Origin: Herbidospora daliensis
Lineage (GTDB): Bacteria; Actinomycetota; Actinomycetes; Streptosporangiales; Streptosporangiaceae
Direction: 5' to 3'
Length of the DNA: 64,000 bases
Assembly: GCF_001570585.1 (NCBI RefSeq)
Contig: NZ_BBXF01000011.1
Coordinates: 59,761 to 123,760, forward strand
The position numbers and the translations under genes were made by a program. Positions 8,248 through 16,311 of this stretch are shown here, piece after piece (the first letter of the stretch is position 1; each line of letters begins with the position of its first letter). Under the pieces are notes generated by a model. The model ran no database searches, was not told the origin of the DNA, and worked only from the letters and a program-made list of their open reading frames with translations.

Positions 8248-9978
8248 CTAGTTCCGGCGCGGGCGCGGGCGGTTGCCGCCGGTGCCGGAGTGACGGCCGT
8301 TGCCGCGCGCGGCCTTGCGCTCGGTGGCGGCCGAGGGCGCGGGCAGGTCGTCTTCGGTGGCCAGGTCGGGCGACCGGAAGACGATCGCGAACGGGCTGGC
8401 CGGGATGATCTTCTCGGGTTCGGCCGGCCGGGTGGTCTCCATGGGAGTCACCTCCACCTCTTCCTCAACTTCGTGAATCTCATCGTGGATCGGATCGAGG
8501 ATGTCGCCCTCGAAGAGAGCGGGCGCCTCGGGGACCTCGACGACGTCGACGACCTCGTCGACGACCTCGGCGACGGTCTCGGGGACCTCGTCGGACGTGC
8601 GGCCGGCCCGGGTGCGACGGCGGTTCCTGGCCGGGCGCTCCCTGCGCTCGTCCTTCTCCCTGTCGCGGTCCCGGTCACGGTCGCGGTCTCTGTCGCGGTC
8701 CTTGTCGCGGCGGCTGCGGGTGCGGCCGGTCTCGCCGAGGTCTTCGATCTCCTCGGCGTCGAGGCCCGCCCGCGAGCGGTTGGCGCGCGGCAGCACGCCC
8801 TTGGTGCCCGCCGGGATGCGCAGCTCTTCGAGCAGGTGGGGCGAGCTGGAGTAGGACTCGGCCGGCTCGGGGTTGCCGAGGCCCAGCGCGTTGTTGATGA
8901 CCTTCCAGCGGGTCATCTCGGTCCACTCCATGAACGTCACCGCGACGCCGGTGCGACCGGCCCGGCCGGTCCGGCCGATGCGGTGGACGTAGGTCTTCTC
9001 GTCCTGCGGCAGGTCGTAGTTGACCACGTGGGTGACGTCGTCGATGTCGATGCCGCGGGCCGCCACGTCGGTGGCCACCAGCACGTCGATCTTGCCGTTG
9101 CGGAACGCCCGCAGGGCCTGCTCGCGCTGGCCCTGGCCGAGGTCGCCGTGGACGGCCGCCGCCGCGAACCCGCGGTCGCGCAACTGCTCGTGCACCATGT
9201 CGCAGGCCCGCTTGGTCTCGCAGAAGACCATGGTCAGGCCCCGGCCCTCGGCCTGCAGCAGCCGGGACAGGATCTCGATCTTGTCCATCCGGTGGGTGCG
9301 GTAGACGAACTGGGTGACCTGCGAGGGGGCGTCGTTCTCCGCCTCGGTGGTCTCCGCGCGCACGTGGATGGGACGGGTCAGGTAGCGCCGCGACAGGGCC
9401 ACGATCTCGCCCGGCATGGTGGCCGAGAAGAGCATGGTCTGCCGCTGCTCCGGCACCAGCTTGATGATGCGTTCGATGTCGGGCAGGAAGCCCAGGTCGA
9501 GCATGCGGTCGGCCTCGTCGAGCACCATCATGGTGATCTGGCTGAGGTCGAGGTGCTTCTGCTTGATCAGGTCGAGCATCCGGCCCGGGGTGCCGACGAT
9601 GACGTCGACCCCGCTCTTGAGCGCCTCGACCTGCGGCTCGTAGGCGCGCCCGCCGTAGACGGTCAGGATGCGGGAGCCGAGCTTCCCGGCGGCCAGGACG
9701 AGGTCTTCGGTCACCTGGAGGGCCAGCTCGCGGGTCGGGACCAGAACGAGGCCCCGGGGCTTCTTGCGGTTCTTGCGTGGCTTCCCGACGGACTGGAGCA
9801 TCGCGACGCCGAAGGCGTAGGTCTTGCCGGTGCCGGTGCGGGCCTGGCCGATGACATCCTGGCCGGACAGCGCGAGGGGGAGAGCCATCTCCTGAATCGG
9901 GAAAGGTGAGACGATGCCCTCGGTCTCCAGGGCATCGGCGATCTCTGGGATGACACCCAGGTCTCGGAACGTCGTAAT
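8248..9978 (-). CDS. rhlE: DEAD-box RNA helicase, RhlE type
   Basis: A DEAD-box ATP-dependent RNA helicase: Q motif with PFPIQ, motif I ARTGTGKT, PTRELA, TPGR, motif II DEAD, SAT, and HRIGRTGRAGR as motif VI. The C-terminal ~170 residues are disordered, with an RDRDRD tract, then an acidic Glu/Val segment and a basic RPRPRRN end, probably for RNA or partner binding. Start choice is unusual. Homology begins at TTFRDLG, and the only codon there is ATT at 9978, with GAGG about 10 bases upstream. The alternative is GTG at 10143, which adds 55 residues of poor coding quality (many A/T third positions). Position and class match Rv3211 (rhlE), next to a ferritin-like gene as in mycobacteria. It probably remodels RNA or helps in RNA decay and ribosome assembly. 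Confidence 0.88.
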   Translation of the reverse strand: MTTFRDLGVIPEIADALETEGIVSPFPIQEMALPLALSGQDVIGQARTGTGKTYAFGVAMLQSVGKPRKNRKKPRGLVLVPTRELALQVTEDLVLAAGKLGSRILTVYGGRAYEPQVEALKSGVDVIVGTPGRMLDLIKQKHLDLSQITMMVLDEADRMLDLGFLPDIERIIKLVPEQRQTMLFSATMPGEIVALSRRYLTRPIHVRAETTEAENDAPSQVTQFVYRTHRMDKIEILSRLLQAEGRGLTMVFCETKRACDMVHEQLRDRGFAAAAVHGDLGQGQREQALRAFRNGKIDVLVATDVAARGIDIDDVTHVVNYDLPQDEKTYVHRIGRTGRAGRTGVAVTFMEWTEMTRWKVINNALGLGNPEPAESYSSSPHLLEELRIPAGTKGVLPRANRSRAGLDAEEIEDLGETGRTRSRRDKDRDRDRDRDRDRDREKDERRERPARNRRRTRAGRTSDEVPETVAEVVDEVVDVVEVPEAPALFEGDILDPIHDEIHEVEEEVEVTPMETTRPAEPEKIIPASPFAIVFRSPDLATEDDLPAPSAATERKAARGNGRHSGTGGNRPRPRRN

Positions 9979-10239
9979 CGTCGCCTGCCTCAGTCGTGTG
10001 GCGAAGGCGGTTTCGTGACCAAACGGGCTCGCGTGCCGGGTCCTTACGAAAGGCGCCTTCGACGTCGTACGCGACCGCGCGCAGCCAAACTCTCTGGGGG
10101 TTACCGGGAACAGATACCCCGGATCAACACAGTGCGGTCGCACTTCTCACAGAGCAGTCTACTCGATACCACAGCTGCTAACCGATTTGCGGCGTGTTTC
10201 GCATGTTTCTTCGTGAGACCCTGCCCCTACGCTGCTGCC
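9979..10239. promoter_or_regulatory. Divergent intergenic region between helicase and ferritin-like genes
   Basis: About 260 bases of lower-GC sequence between two divergent genes. It should hold both promoters and the helicase 5' leader. I see no confident gene or strong hairpin in it. An open frame runs through it in both directions but without coding-like third positions. Confidence 0.4.
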
Positions 10240-10893
10240 ATGACCATTTCCCGGCCCGGTGTCGTCGACCTTCTCGGGGTGCTCGCCTACGCCGAGCTCA
10301 CCGCGTTCCTCCGGATGGCGCAGGACGCCTCCGTGCTGGCCCCCTCGCTGACCGACAGGGCCGCGCTCGGCGACGTGGCGGCCACCGAATACGGCCACTT
10401 CCGGCTGGTCCGCGACCGGATCGCCGACCTGGGTGCCGACCCGGAGGAGGCGATGGCCCCGTTCGCCGACGCCCTCGACGCCTGGCACGAGCAGACCCAG
10501 CCGGGAGACTGGTACGAGGCCCTCGTGAAGGCCTACGTGGGCACCGGGCTGGCCGGCGACTTCTACCGGGTGGCGGCCCGCCGGGTCGACGAGGAGACCC
10601 AGAAGCTGGTCGACCAGGCGCTGGCCGACGAGGCCCGCTCGGAACTGGTCGTCGAACGGGTCAGGAAGGCGCTGGCGGAGGATCCGCGCCTGGGCGGCCG
10701 GCTGGCCCTGTGGGCGCGGCGGCTGGTCGGCGAGGCGCTCAGCCAGGCCCACCGGGTCGCGACGGCCCGGCCGGAACTGGCCGAACTGCTGGTCGACGGC
10801 GACGACCTGGCCGCCATCGGGCGCATGTTCGCCCAGCTGACAGAGGAGCACGGCAAGCGGATGTCGGCGCTCGGGCTCACTCCCGGAGGCTGA
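10240..10893 (+). CDS. Ferritin-like fold protein (MiaE-like)
   Basis: A 217-residue all-helical protein starting at ATG 10240 (MTISRPGVVDLLG). It resembles the actinobacterial ferritin-like/MiaE-like family, homologous by position to Rv3210c beside the RhlE helicase. Candidate iron ligands are Glu in YAELTAF, Glu/His in ATEYGHF, and Glu in RRVDEET and EEHGK, the spacing expected of a di-iron four-helix bundle. MiaE proper hydroxylates a modified tRNA adenosine; whether this protein does so is not shown. It is transcribed away from the helicase. Confidence 0.8.
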   Translation: MTISRPGVVDLLGVLAYAELTAFLRMAQDASVLAPSLTDRAALGDVAATEYGHFRLVRDRIADLGADPEEAMAPFADALDAWHEQTQPGDWYEALVKAYVGTGLAGDFYRVAARRVDEETQKLVDQALADEARSELVVERVRKALAEDPRLGGRLALWARRLVGEALSQAHRVATARPELAELLVDGDDLAAIGRMFAQLTEEHGKRMSALGLTPGG

Positions 10894-11141
10894 ATCAGGC
10901 GCCCCAGAGTGATGATCGAGAGGCGTGAAGGCGTCATTGGGTTGTACCGTGCGAGTTATGAGGGCCTCGCGCCGCTACGGCAGTTCCTTGACAAGATGTG
11001 GACCGAACCGATGGGCCTCCCGCGCGGTGTTGCGCAGGGCGAGCTCAGGATGCCCGACCATCAGCAGACGCAGGGACGACGCACACATCCCACGCAGACG
11101 TCCGCCGGGCTGTATCCACGGTCCCCGTTAGAGAAGCCAAT

Positions 11142-11168
11142 GGGCGCCGCCGTCCAAAAGCGGCGCCC
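11142..11168 (-). terminator. Stem-loop downstream of the DUF3107 gene
   Basis: GGGCGCCGC (11142-11150) and GCGGCGCCC (11160-11168) form a perfect 9-bp stem with a 9-base loop. It lies 12 bases beyond the stop of the minus-strand DUF3107 gene. No strong T-run follows. Confidence 0.65.
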
Positions 11169-11180
11169 GAAGGCACTCAT

Positions 11181-11411
11181 CTAGAGGGTGCCGCCGAAGC
11201 CGACCGAACGGCTGGCCCCCTCGCCGATCTCGATGAAGCCGAGCGCCGAGACGGGCACGATCACCCGGGTCCCCTTGACGTCGGTGATCGAGAAGACGCC
11301 GCGGTCGGCCGCGAGCGCGTTGCGGATCTCCGCCTCGATCTCCTCGACGGTGAGGTCGGTCTCGACGACGAGTTCACGGTGCACCGACTTTACGCCGATC
11401 TTGATTTCCAT
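11181..11411 (-). CDS. DUF3107 family small protein
   Basis: A 76-residue protein, MEIKIGVKSV to FGGTL, starting at ATG 11411 with a good GAAAGGGG ribosome site upstream. It matches the short actinobacterial DUF3107 family; the mycobacterial member is Rv3208A (TB9.4), also next to a TetR gene. It looks like a small alpha/beta domain with no catalytic motif. Function is unknown. A strong stem-loop follows its stop. The TetR gene upstream on the same strand ends 77 bases before this gene's start (stop at 11488), so co-transcription with it is possible. Confidence 0.85.
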   Translation of the reverse strand: MEIKIGVKSVHRELVVETDLTVEEIEAEIRNALAADRGVFSITDVKGTRVIVPVSALGFIEIGEGASRSVGFGGTL

Positions 11412-11487
11412 CTGGGCCCCTTTCGAGAGGGTTCCATCGTGACCCCGGGAGCCGTCGCGCAGAGCCCTGATCGCGGCGGGCGTAAAG

Positions 11488-12108
11488 CTACGTCGTGCGG
11501 GGGAAACCGCCGATGCCGCGCCACGCCAGGCGGGCGATGAGCCCGGCCGCGGCGTCCTTCGGGATCGCGCCGCCGCTGGTCAGCCAGTAGCGGGCGCTCA
11601 CCTCGGCCATGCCGACGAGCCCGACGCCGAGCAGGTGGGCGTCTTCGCTGGAGCAGCCGGTGTCCTCCTGGATCACCTCGGCGATCGCGTCGGCGCTCTG
11701 CCGTAGCGAGCGTTCCATACGTTCGCGCACGGCCGCGACGTTGCGCAGGTCGCTCTCGAAGACCAGCCGGAAGGCCTCGCCCTGGCTGGAGACGAAGTCG
11801 AAGAACGCGCCGATGGCGGCCTGGACCCGCTGCTTGTTGTCGCTCGTGGAGGCCAGCGCCTCCTTGCAGCGCGACACCATGTCGTCGACGTGGACGTCGA
11901 GCAGCGCCAGGTAGAGCTCGAGCTTGCCCGGGAAGTGCTGGTAGAGCACCGGCTTGCTGACGCCGGCCCGTTCGGCGATCTCGTCCATGGCGGCCGCGTG
12001 GTAGCCGTTCTCGACGAAGACCTCTTGGGCGGCGCTGAGCAGCTGGCGACGGCGGGCGAGCCGGGGCAGCCGGGTGCCCCGGGGCTTGGCGTCCGGGGTA
12101 GCGGTCAC
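11488..12108 (-). CDS. TetR/AcrR family transcriptional regulator
   Basis: A 206-residue regulator. GTG 12108 is chosen because AAGGAGAGG lies just upstream; a longer open frame to 12165 lacks one. Residues about 20-65 hold the TetR helix-turn-helix: LLSAAQEVFVENGY, then AERAGVSKPVLYQHF. The C-terminal helical domain binds an unknown ligand. It corresponds in position to Rv3208. Its target is not evident; the DUF3107 gene downstream and its own promoter are the obvious candidates. Confidence 0.88.
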   Translation of the reverse strand: MTATPDAKPRGTRLPRLARRRQLLSAAQEVFVENGYHAAAMDEIAERAGVSKPVLYQHFPGKLELYLALLDVHVDDMVSRCKEALASTSDNKQRVQAAIGAFFDFVSSQGEAFRLVFESDLRNVAAVRERMERSLRQSADAIAEVIQEDTGCSSEDAHLLGVGLVGMAEVSARYWLTSGGAIPKDAAAGLIARLAWRGIGGFPRTT

Positions 12109-12187
12109 GGCCTCTCCTTGCGCGCGGGCTTCTCTTCTGATCAGGTGGCCTTCGGCCGCGGCCACATTCTATGGCTGGGCCACCAGG

Positions 12188-12364
12188 TCAGCGATAGTCG
12201 TCCTCGTCGTCGGCGTATGTCCGTTTCTGGTCGGTGGCGTCCGCCGGGTCGGCCTCCAGCGGCAGATCCTCCGGCCAGGGGCTCTCTTCAGGCTCGTCGT
12301 CGAGGGGGCGGTTCTGCTCGGCGACGTCGGCCTCGGTGGCTTCGCTTGCGCTCTGCTCGGACAT
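12188..12364 (-). CDS. Small acidic hypothetical protein (58 aa)
   Basis: Starts at ATG 12364 with GAGGAGG seven bases upstream, a strong ribosome site that supports a real gene. The product is very acidic and Pro/Glu/Asp/Ala-rich (for example DDEPEESPWPEDLP), ending in DDEDDYR. It is predicted disordered and has no recognisable domain. It lies between the TetR gene and the LigD polymerase gene, all on the minus strand. Confidence 0.6.
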   Translation of the reverse strand: MSEQSASEATEADVAEQNRPLDDEPEESPWPEDLPLEADPADATDQKRTYADDEDDYR

Positions 12365-12386
12365 GGCGTCCTCCTCTCGGCCCACA

Positions 12387-13253
12387 CTACGGGAACAGGT
12401 CTCCGGACGTCCCGACCCGCGCCAGCACGTCTGACGTGGTGAATCTGAGCTGGTCAGGGTGGTCGCAACCGGCCACCTCGTCCCACGTCAGCGGGGTGGA
12501 GACGGTCGGGCGGGGGTTGGCCCGCATGGAGTAGACGGCGACCGTGGTCTTGGCCGGGTTGTTCTGGCTCCAGTCGATGAACACCTTCCCCGGGCGTTCG
12601 CGTCTAGCCATCACGGCGGTGACGAAGTCGTGGCGGCGGGCCAGCCGCTCGGCCATCGCCTTGGCGAACTCCGAGGTGCTGACCTCCGATGCCCACGGCA
12701 CGTGGAGCTGCATGCCCTTGTTGCCGCTGGTCTTGGCGAAGCAGTCGAGGCCCTCCTCGGCCAGGGCGTCGCGCAGCAGCAGCGCCACCACGCAGCACTC
12801 GACGATCGTCGCCGGGGCGCCCGGGTCGAGGTCGAAGACCAGCAGGTCGGGCGGCAGCGGGTCGCCGTCGCCGGAGACCCGCCACATGGGCACGTGCAGC
12901 TCCAGGGCGGCCAGGTTGGCGTAGTAGACGAGCGTCGGCAGGTCGTCCACGATCGCGAAGTCGATGGTCTCGCGGTCCTTGGTGCTGCCGGGGACGGGCA
13001 GGCGTACCCGGCGCACCCACGAAGGCGTGTGGGCGGGCGCGTTCTTCTCGAAGAAGAAGGCCCCGCCGACGCCGTTCGGGTAGCGCTTGACGGTGAGCGG
13101 CCGCCCGCGCAGATGGGGGAGCAGGACCGGCGCGATCCGGGTGTAGTAGTCGATCACCTCGGCCTTGGTGAACCCCGCCTCGGGATAGAGGGTCTTGCCG
13201 AGGTTGCTCAGCACCAGGTCACGGCCCTCGACCTGGACGGGGACCTTCTTCAC
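12387..13253 (-). CDS. ligD: LigD-type polymerase domain protein (NHEJ)
   Basis: A 288-residue archaeo-eukaryotic primase-fold polymerase of bacterial non-homologous end joining. It starts at GTG 13253, whose GTGA overlaps the stop of the ligase gene, so the two are translationally coupled. The metal-binding aspartates lie in LLVFDLDPG, the conserved nucleotide-binding region includes KTSGNKGMQLHVP, and FIDWSQNN and KTTVAVYSMRA mark the C-terminal part. It adds nucleotides and ribonucleotides at broken ends. It is a stand-alone polymerase, as in many actinomycetes, rather than part of a three-domain LigD. The Ku gene is divergent beyond the ligase. Confidence 0.9.
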   Translation of the reverse strand: MKKVPVQVEGRDLVLSNLGKTLYPEAGFTKAEVIDYYTRIAPVLLPHLRGRPLTVKRYPNGVGGAFFFEKNAPAHTPSWVRRVRLPVPGSTKDRETIDFAIVDDLPTLVYYANLAALELHVPMWRVSGDGDPLPPDLLVFDLDPGAPATIVECCVVALLLRDALAEEGLDCFAKTSGNKGMQLHVPWASEVSTSEFAKAMAERLARRHDFVTAVMARRERPGKVFIDWSQNNPAKTTVAVYSMRANPRPTVSTPLTWDEVAGCDHPDQLRFTTSDVLARVGTSGDLFP

Positions 13254-14179
13254 AACCGCACCTCCGCCGGGATCTTGTCCGGCCGCAGGCGGCGCCAGGC
13301 GGGCGCGCGCAGGCGGCCCTCCGTGGTCTGGTTGGCGTAGGCGACCTCGCCGACGATCTCGGGGCGCACCCAGCGTGCGTCTCTGGCGATCTCCCTGGGC
13401 AGTTCTCTCGTGTACGCGCTGCGCGGGACCTCCAGCGGTGCGAGCAGCGTGAGAAGTTCGTCGAGGGCGGCGTCGCTGAACCCCGTACCGACATGACCCA
13501 GGAAGACGAACCCGTCGGGGCCGAAGGCCCCCATCAGCAGCGAGCCGATCCCGCCCGACCTGCGGCCCCTGCCGGGCCGCCAGCCGCCGATGACGACCTC
13601 GCGTTCGGTCACGTTCTTCACCTTCACCCACCAGGGTGACCGGGTGCCCGGTCGGTAGCGCGAGTCGACGTGCTTGGCCACCACCCCTTCGAGCCCCTGC
13701 TCGACGGTGGCGGCCACGACGTCGGGGTGGCAGGGGAAGGTCGGCGCGACCGTGATCCCGAGCGACTCCAGCAGGGCCCGCCGCTCGTGGTAGGGCCGGT
13801 CGAGCAGCGCCTCGCCGTCGAGGGCGAGCAGATCGAAGGGCATGTACGTCACCGGCACCGCCCGCAACAGCCCGTGGGCCCCCGGGTCGCCGACGTGCAT
13901 GCGCCGCTGGATCAGCTCGAACGAGGGTTTCCCGTCGTGGTCGAACGCGACGACCTCCCCGTCGAGCACGACCGAGCGGCCGGGCACCTCCAGGCCGGCG
14001 ACCTCGGGATAACGCCCGGTGACCTCGACGCCCTTGCGCCCGAACAACCGGGGCGAACCCTCCAGGTAGGCGAGCACCCGGATGCCGTCCCACTTGACCT
14101 CGAGCACGTAGTGGGCGCCGTCCGGCGGCAGCGGGCCGGGGACGGCGAGCATCGGTTCGACCGGGTATGGCAGTGCCAC
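13250..14179 (-). CDS. ligD: ATP-dependent DNA ligase (LigD ligase domain)
   Basis: A 309-residue ATP-dependent DNA ligase. The nucleotidyl-acceptor lysine is Lys29 in EVKWDGIR (KxDG motif I); VVLDGEVVAFD, VEGVVAK-like GVVAKHVDSRY and WWVKVKN give motifs III to V, followed by an OB-fold C-terminus. Start is GTG 14179, with no clear Shine-Dalgarno. No phosphoesterase domain is present here or in the polymerase protein. It seals ends held by Ku and is encoded divergently from ku across about 77 bases, in an operon with the polymerase gene. Confidence 0.9.
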   Translation of the reverse strand: MALPYPVEPMLAVPGPLPPDGAHYVLEVKWDGIRVLAYLEGSPRLFGRKGVEVTGRYPEVAGLEVPGRSVVLDGEVVAFDHDGKPSFELIQRRMHVGDPGAHGLLRAVPVTYMPFDLLALDGEALLDRPYHERRALLESLGITVAPTFPCHPDVVAATVEQGLEGVVAKHVDSRYRPGTRSPWWVKVKNVTEREVVIGGWRPGRGRRSGGIGSLLMGAFGPDGFVFLGHVGTGFSDAALDELLTLLAPLEVPRSAYTRELPREIARDARWVRPEIVGEVAYANQTTEGRLRAPAWRRLRPDKIPAEVRL

Positions 14180-14256
14180 AGGGGGTATGTGCCCATTAGG
14201 TAAGTCATCTGAATCCCGACATGGCGGTATTCGAACACAGAGACGAGAATGTGGCT

Positions 14257-15087
14257 ATGCGCAGCATCTGGAAAGGCGCCATCTCGTTCGGCCTGGTGAC
14301 GATCCCCGTGAAGCTCTACTCGGCGACCGAGCAGAAGGACGTCTCCTTCCACCAGGTGCACCGCGAGGACGGCGGCCGGATCCGGTACAAGCGCGTGTGC
14401 ACCGTCGACGGTGAAGAGGTCGCCTACGCCGACATCGCCAAGGGCTACGAACTGCCCACCGGCGACATGGTGGTGCTGACCGACGACGACTTCGCCGACC
14501 TGCCGCTGTCGAGCTCCCGCCGCATCGACGTCCTCCAGTTCACCCCGGTGGAGCAGATCGACCCCATCTACTTCGCCAAGTCCTACTTCCTGGAGCCCGA
14601 CGCCCAGGGCGCCAAGCCCTACGTGCTGCTGCGCGACGCGCTGGAGCGGTCGGGCCAGGTCGCGATCGTGAAGGTCGCGCTGCGCCAGCGCGAGTCGCTG
14701 GCCACCCTGCGGGTGCGCGACGGGATCTTCGTCCTGGAGACCATGCTCTGGCCCGACGAGGTGCGCACCGCCGACTTCCCGTTCCTCGACGAGGACATCG
14801 ACCTGCGCCCGCAGGAGCTCAAGATGGCCGAGTCGCTGATCGAGACGATGGTGGGCGACTTCGACCCGGGCGAGTACAAGGACGCGTACAGAGAGGCGCT
14901 CCAGGAGGTCATCGACGCCAAGGTGGCCGGGCGCGAGGTGATCCAGGCCGAGGCGCCGGCCGAGGCGGGCCCCGCCGTCGACCTCATGGCCGCCCTGCGG
15001 GCCAGCGTCGACGCCGCGAAGCGCGAACGCGAGGGCGCCCAGAAGAAGAAGGCGGAGCCCAAGAAGAAGGCTCGCAAGACCGCCTAG
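14257..15087 (+). CDS. ku: Ku end-binding protein
   Basis: A 276-residue bacterial Ku homodimer subunit. Homology begins at MRSIWKGAISFGLV, giving ATG 14257 (GTG 14251 is possible). The Ku core covers most of the protein, and the C-terminus is a lysine-rich tail (KKKAEPKKKARK), typical of actinobacterial Ku proteins that thread on or bridge DNA. It recruits LigD at double-strand breaks; the ligD genes are divergent next to it. The TAG stop lies in the same CTAG as the stop of the convergent secreted-protein gene. Confidence 0.95.
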   Translation: MRSIWKGAISFGLVTIPVKLYSATEQKDVSFHQVHREDGGRIRYKRVCTVDGEEVAYADIAKGYELPTGDMVVLTDDDFADLPLSSSRRIDVLQFTPVEQIDPIYFAKSYFLEPDAQGAKPYVLLRDALERSGQVAIVKVALRQRESLATLRVRDGIFVLETMLWPDEVRTADFPFLDEDIDLRPQELKMAESLIETMVGDFDPGEYKDAYREALQEVIDAKVAGREVIQAEAPAEAGPAVDLMAALRASVDAAKREREGAQKKKAEPKKKARKTA

Positions 15088-15449
15088 AAGCGCCCACGGC
15101 GCAGGAGGTCGAGCTCGAACTTGTTGCCTCGCCTCAGATAGGCGTCCTGGGTGTAGCCCACGCGGCCGTTGCCGACGCCGACGACGCGGCGCCACCTGTT
15201 CTCCTCGCCGAAGAGCCGGCAGCTGCCGGTGATGAAGTCGCCGAGGTTGTAGAGGTCGTCAATGATCTTGCTCTTGACGTCGGGCGCCGTGTGCACGGGG
15301 GCGGCCGCGTTGAACATGGTCTTGGCCCCCCTCATGAGCTGATACGAACAGACCTCCGCGTCCGCGGGGGCCGCCGCCGCGGTGACGAGGGTGCCGGAGG
15401 CCAGGGCCGCCGCGATGGCGATACCAGTCAGACGGGTTATCATCATCAC
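15084..15449 (-). CDS. Secreted SH3-like domain protein
   Basis: A 121-residue protein with three consecutive Met codons at its start; AGGAGT lies 3, 6 or 9 bases away, so the start is 15449 or one of the next two codons. A signal peptide spans residues 1 to about 32 and ends at APADAEV. The rest resembles a bacterial SH3-like fold (APVHTAPDVKSKIIDDLYNLGDFI, then GRVGYTQDAYL), with two cysteines that could form a disulfide. Such domains bind cell wall or peptides. It follows the His/Gly-rich secreted protein gene on the same strand, after a terminator-like hairpin. Confidence 0.75.
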   Translation of the reverse strand: MMMITRLTGIAIAAALASGTLVTAAAAPADAEVCSYQLMRGAKTMFNAAAPVHTAPDVKSKIIDDLYNLGDFITGSCRLFGEENRWRRVVGVGNGRVGYTQDAYLRRGNKFELDLLRRGRF

Positions 15450-15502
15450 TCCTAGTAATCATCGTGATCCTTTCGGTGATAACCCTGTGTGACCAAACGA
15501 AA

Positions 15503-15534
15503 CGTGCCGCGATGACCGGAGTCATCGCGGCACG
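15503..15534 (-). terminator. Perfect 14-bp stem-loop between two secreted-protein genes
   Basis: CGTGCCGCGATGAC (15503-15516) pairs with GTCATCGCGGCACG (15521-15534) across a 4-base loop CGGA. It lies about 54 bases after the stop of the minus-strand gene ending at 15588 and before the next gene's promoter region. Confidence 0.7.
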
Positions 15535-15587
15535 ATCGTCGCTGGGATCTCAGAAGACCACTCAGGTCATTCCGTGATCAGGTCCTG

Positions 15588-16163
15588 CTAGTTGCGGTGC
15601 CAGCGGTACTGCTTGTGGAGGTGCCAGCCCTCCGTGAAGCCGCTGCGCGGGCTCCAGCGGTGACGCTTGAAGTGCGACTTGACCTTGTGGAAGTGGTGGC
15701 CGCCGTGGAAGCCGTGGCCCCAGCCGCCGCCGTCGCCGCCCCAGTCGCCGCCGCCGTCGCCGTCCCAGCCGCCGCCCCAGCCGCCGCCGCCGTGGTGGTG
15801 GTGGCCGCGGACCGGGTGGCACTTACCGATGGTGTAACCACCGGAGTGCAGGTAGCCGACGATCCGGCTACGGTGCCACGGGCGGTGGTAGACCCGCACG
15901 TAGTGACGGAAGCGGCCCGCCGGGAACGCACCGTGGTGCAGCTTCGGGTCGGCGTGGTGCGAGCCGTGCCGCACCTTGAAGACGCAGGTGTGGTTGTGGT
16001 GGTGGTGGCCGTGGCCGTAACCGTAGTTGTTGCCGTAGTCGTCGCCGCCCCACTCGTAACCCCCGTGGTCACCGGCGGCGGCGGGAGTGGCGAGGGCGAG
16101 GACGGCGCCGCCGCCGACGAGGGCGGCGGTAGCCAGGGTGCTGGCGAGCTTCTTGAGCTGCAT
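15588..16163 (-). CDS. Secreted His/Gly-rich protein
   Basis: A 191-residue exported protein. ATG 16163 is preferred over the TTG at 16166 because AAGGAG is seven bases before it. The signal peptide covers residues 1 to about 31 (LATPAAAG cleavage area). Two low-complexity stretches are rich in His and Gly (GHGHHHHNH and GHHHHGGGGWGGGW). Between them is a compact SH3-like segment with two cysteines and HYVRVYHRPWHRSRIVGYLHSGG. His clusters suggest binding of zinc, nickel or copper; this is inference. The neighbouring secreted gene at 15084-15449 has a similar short SH3-like core, so the two may be distant paralogues. Confidence 0.75.
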   Translation of the reverse strand: MQLKKLASTLATAALVGGGAVLALATPAAAGDHGGYEWGGDDYGNNYGYGHGHHHHNHTCVFKVRHGSHHADPKLHHGAFPAGRFRHYVRVYHRPWHRSRIVGYLHSGGYTIGKCHPVRGHHHHGGGGWGGGWDGDGGGDWGGDGGGWGHGFHGGHHFHKVKSHFKRHRWSPRSGFTEGWHLHKQYRWHRN

Positions 16164-16311
16164 CAATTACTCCTTGTGATTGGCTGGTGCCTGATCGTGT
16201 TATGTCCTCACTCTGCGTGACAAAACGGGCAACATCCTGCTTTTGCGGTCACTTAGCGTAGTCATGGAGTACGATGGGGTGGATTGTCCGTAAACGGCGG
16301 GAGGACGAGGC

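Noticed and set aside
9979..10143. N-terminal extension of the helicase from GTG 10143
   Set aside because: Third-position GC is much lower than in the gene body and the sequence has no homology in this family; treated as leader, though not excluded.
10909..11184. A 91-codon frame between the ferritin-like and DUF3107 genes
   Set aside because: No ribosome site, poor codon use, and it runs through the DUF3107 terminator hairpin.
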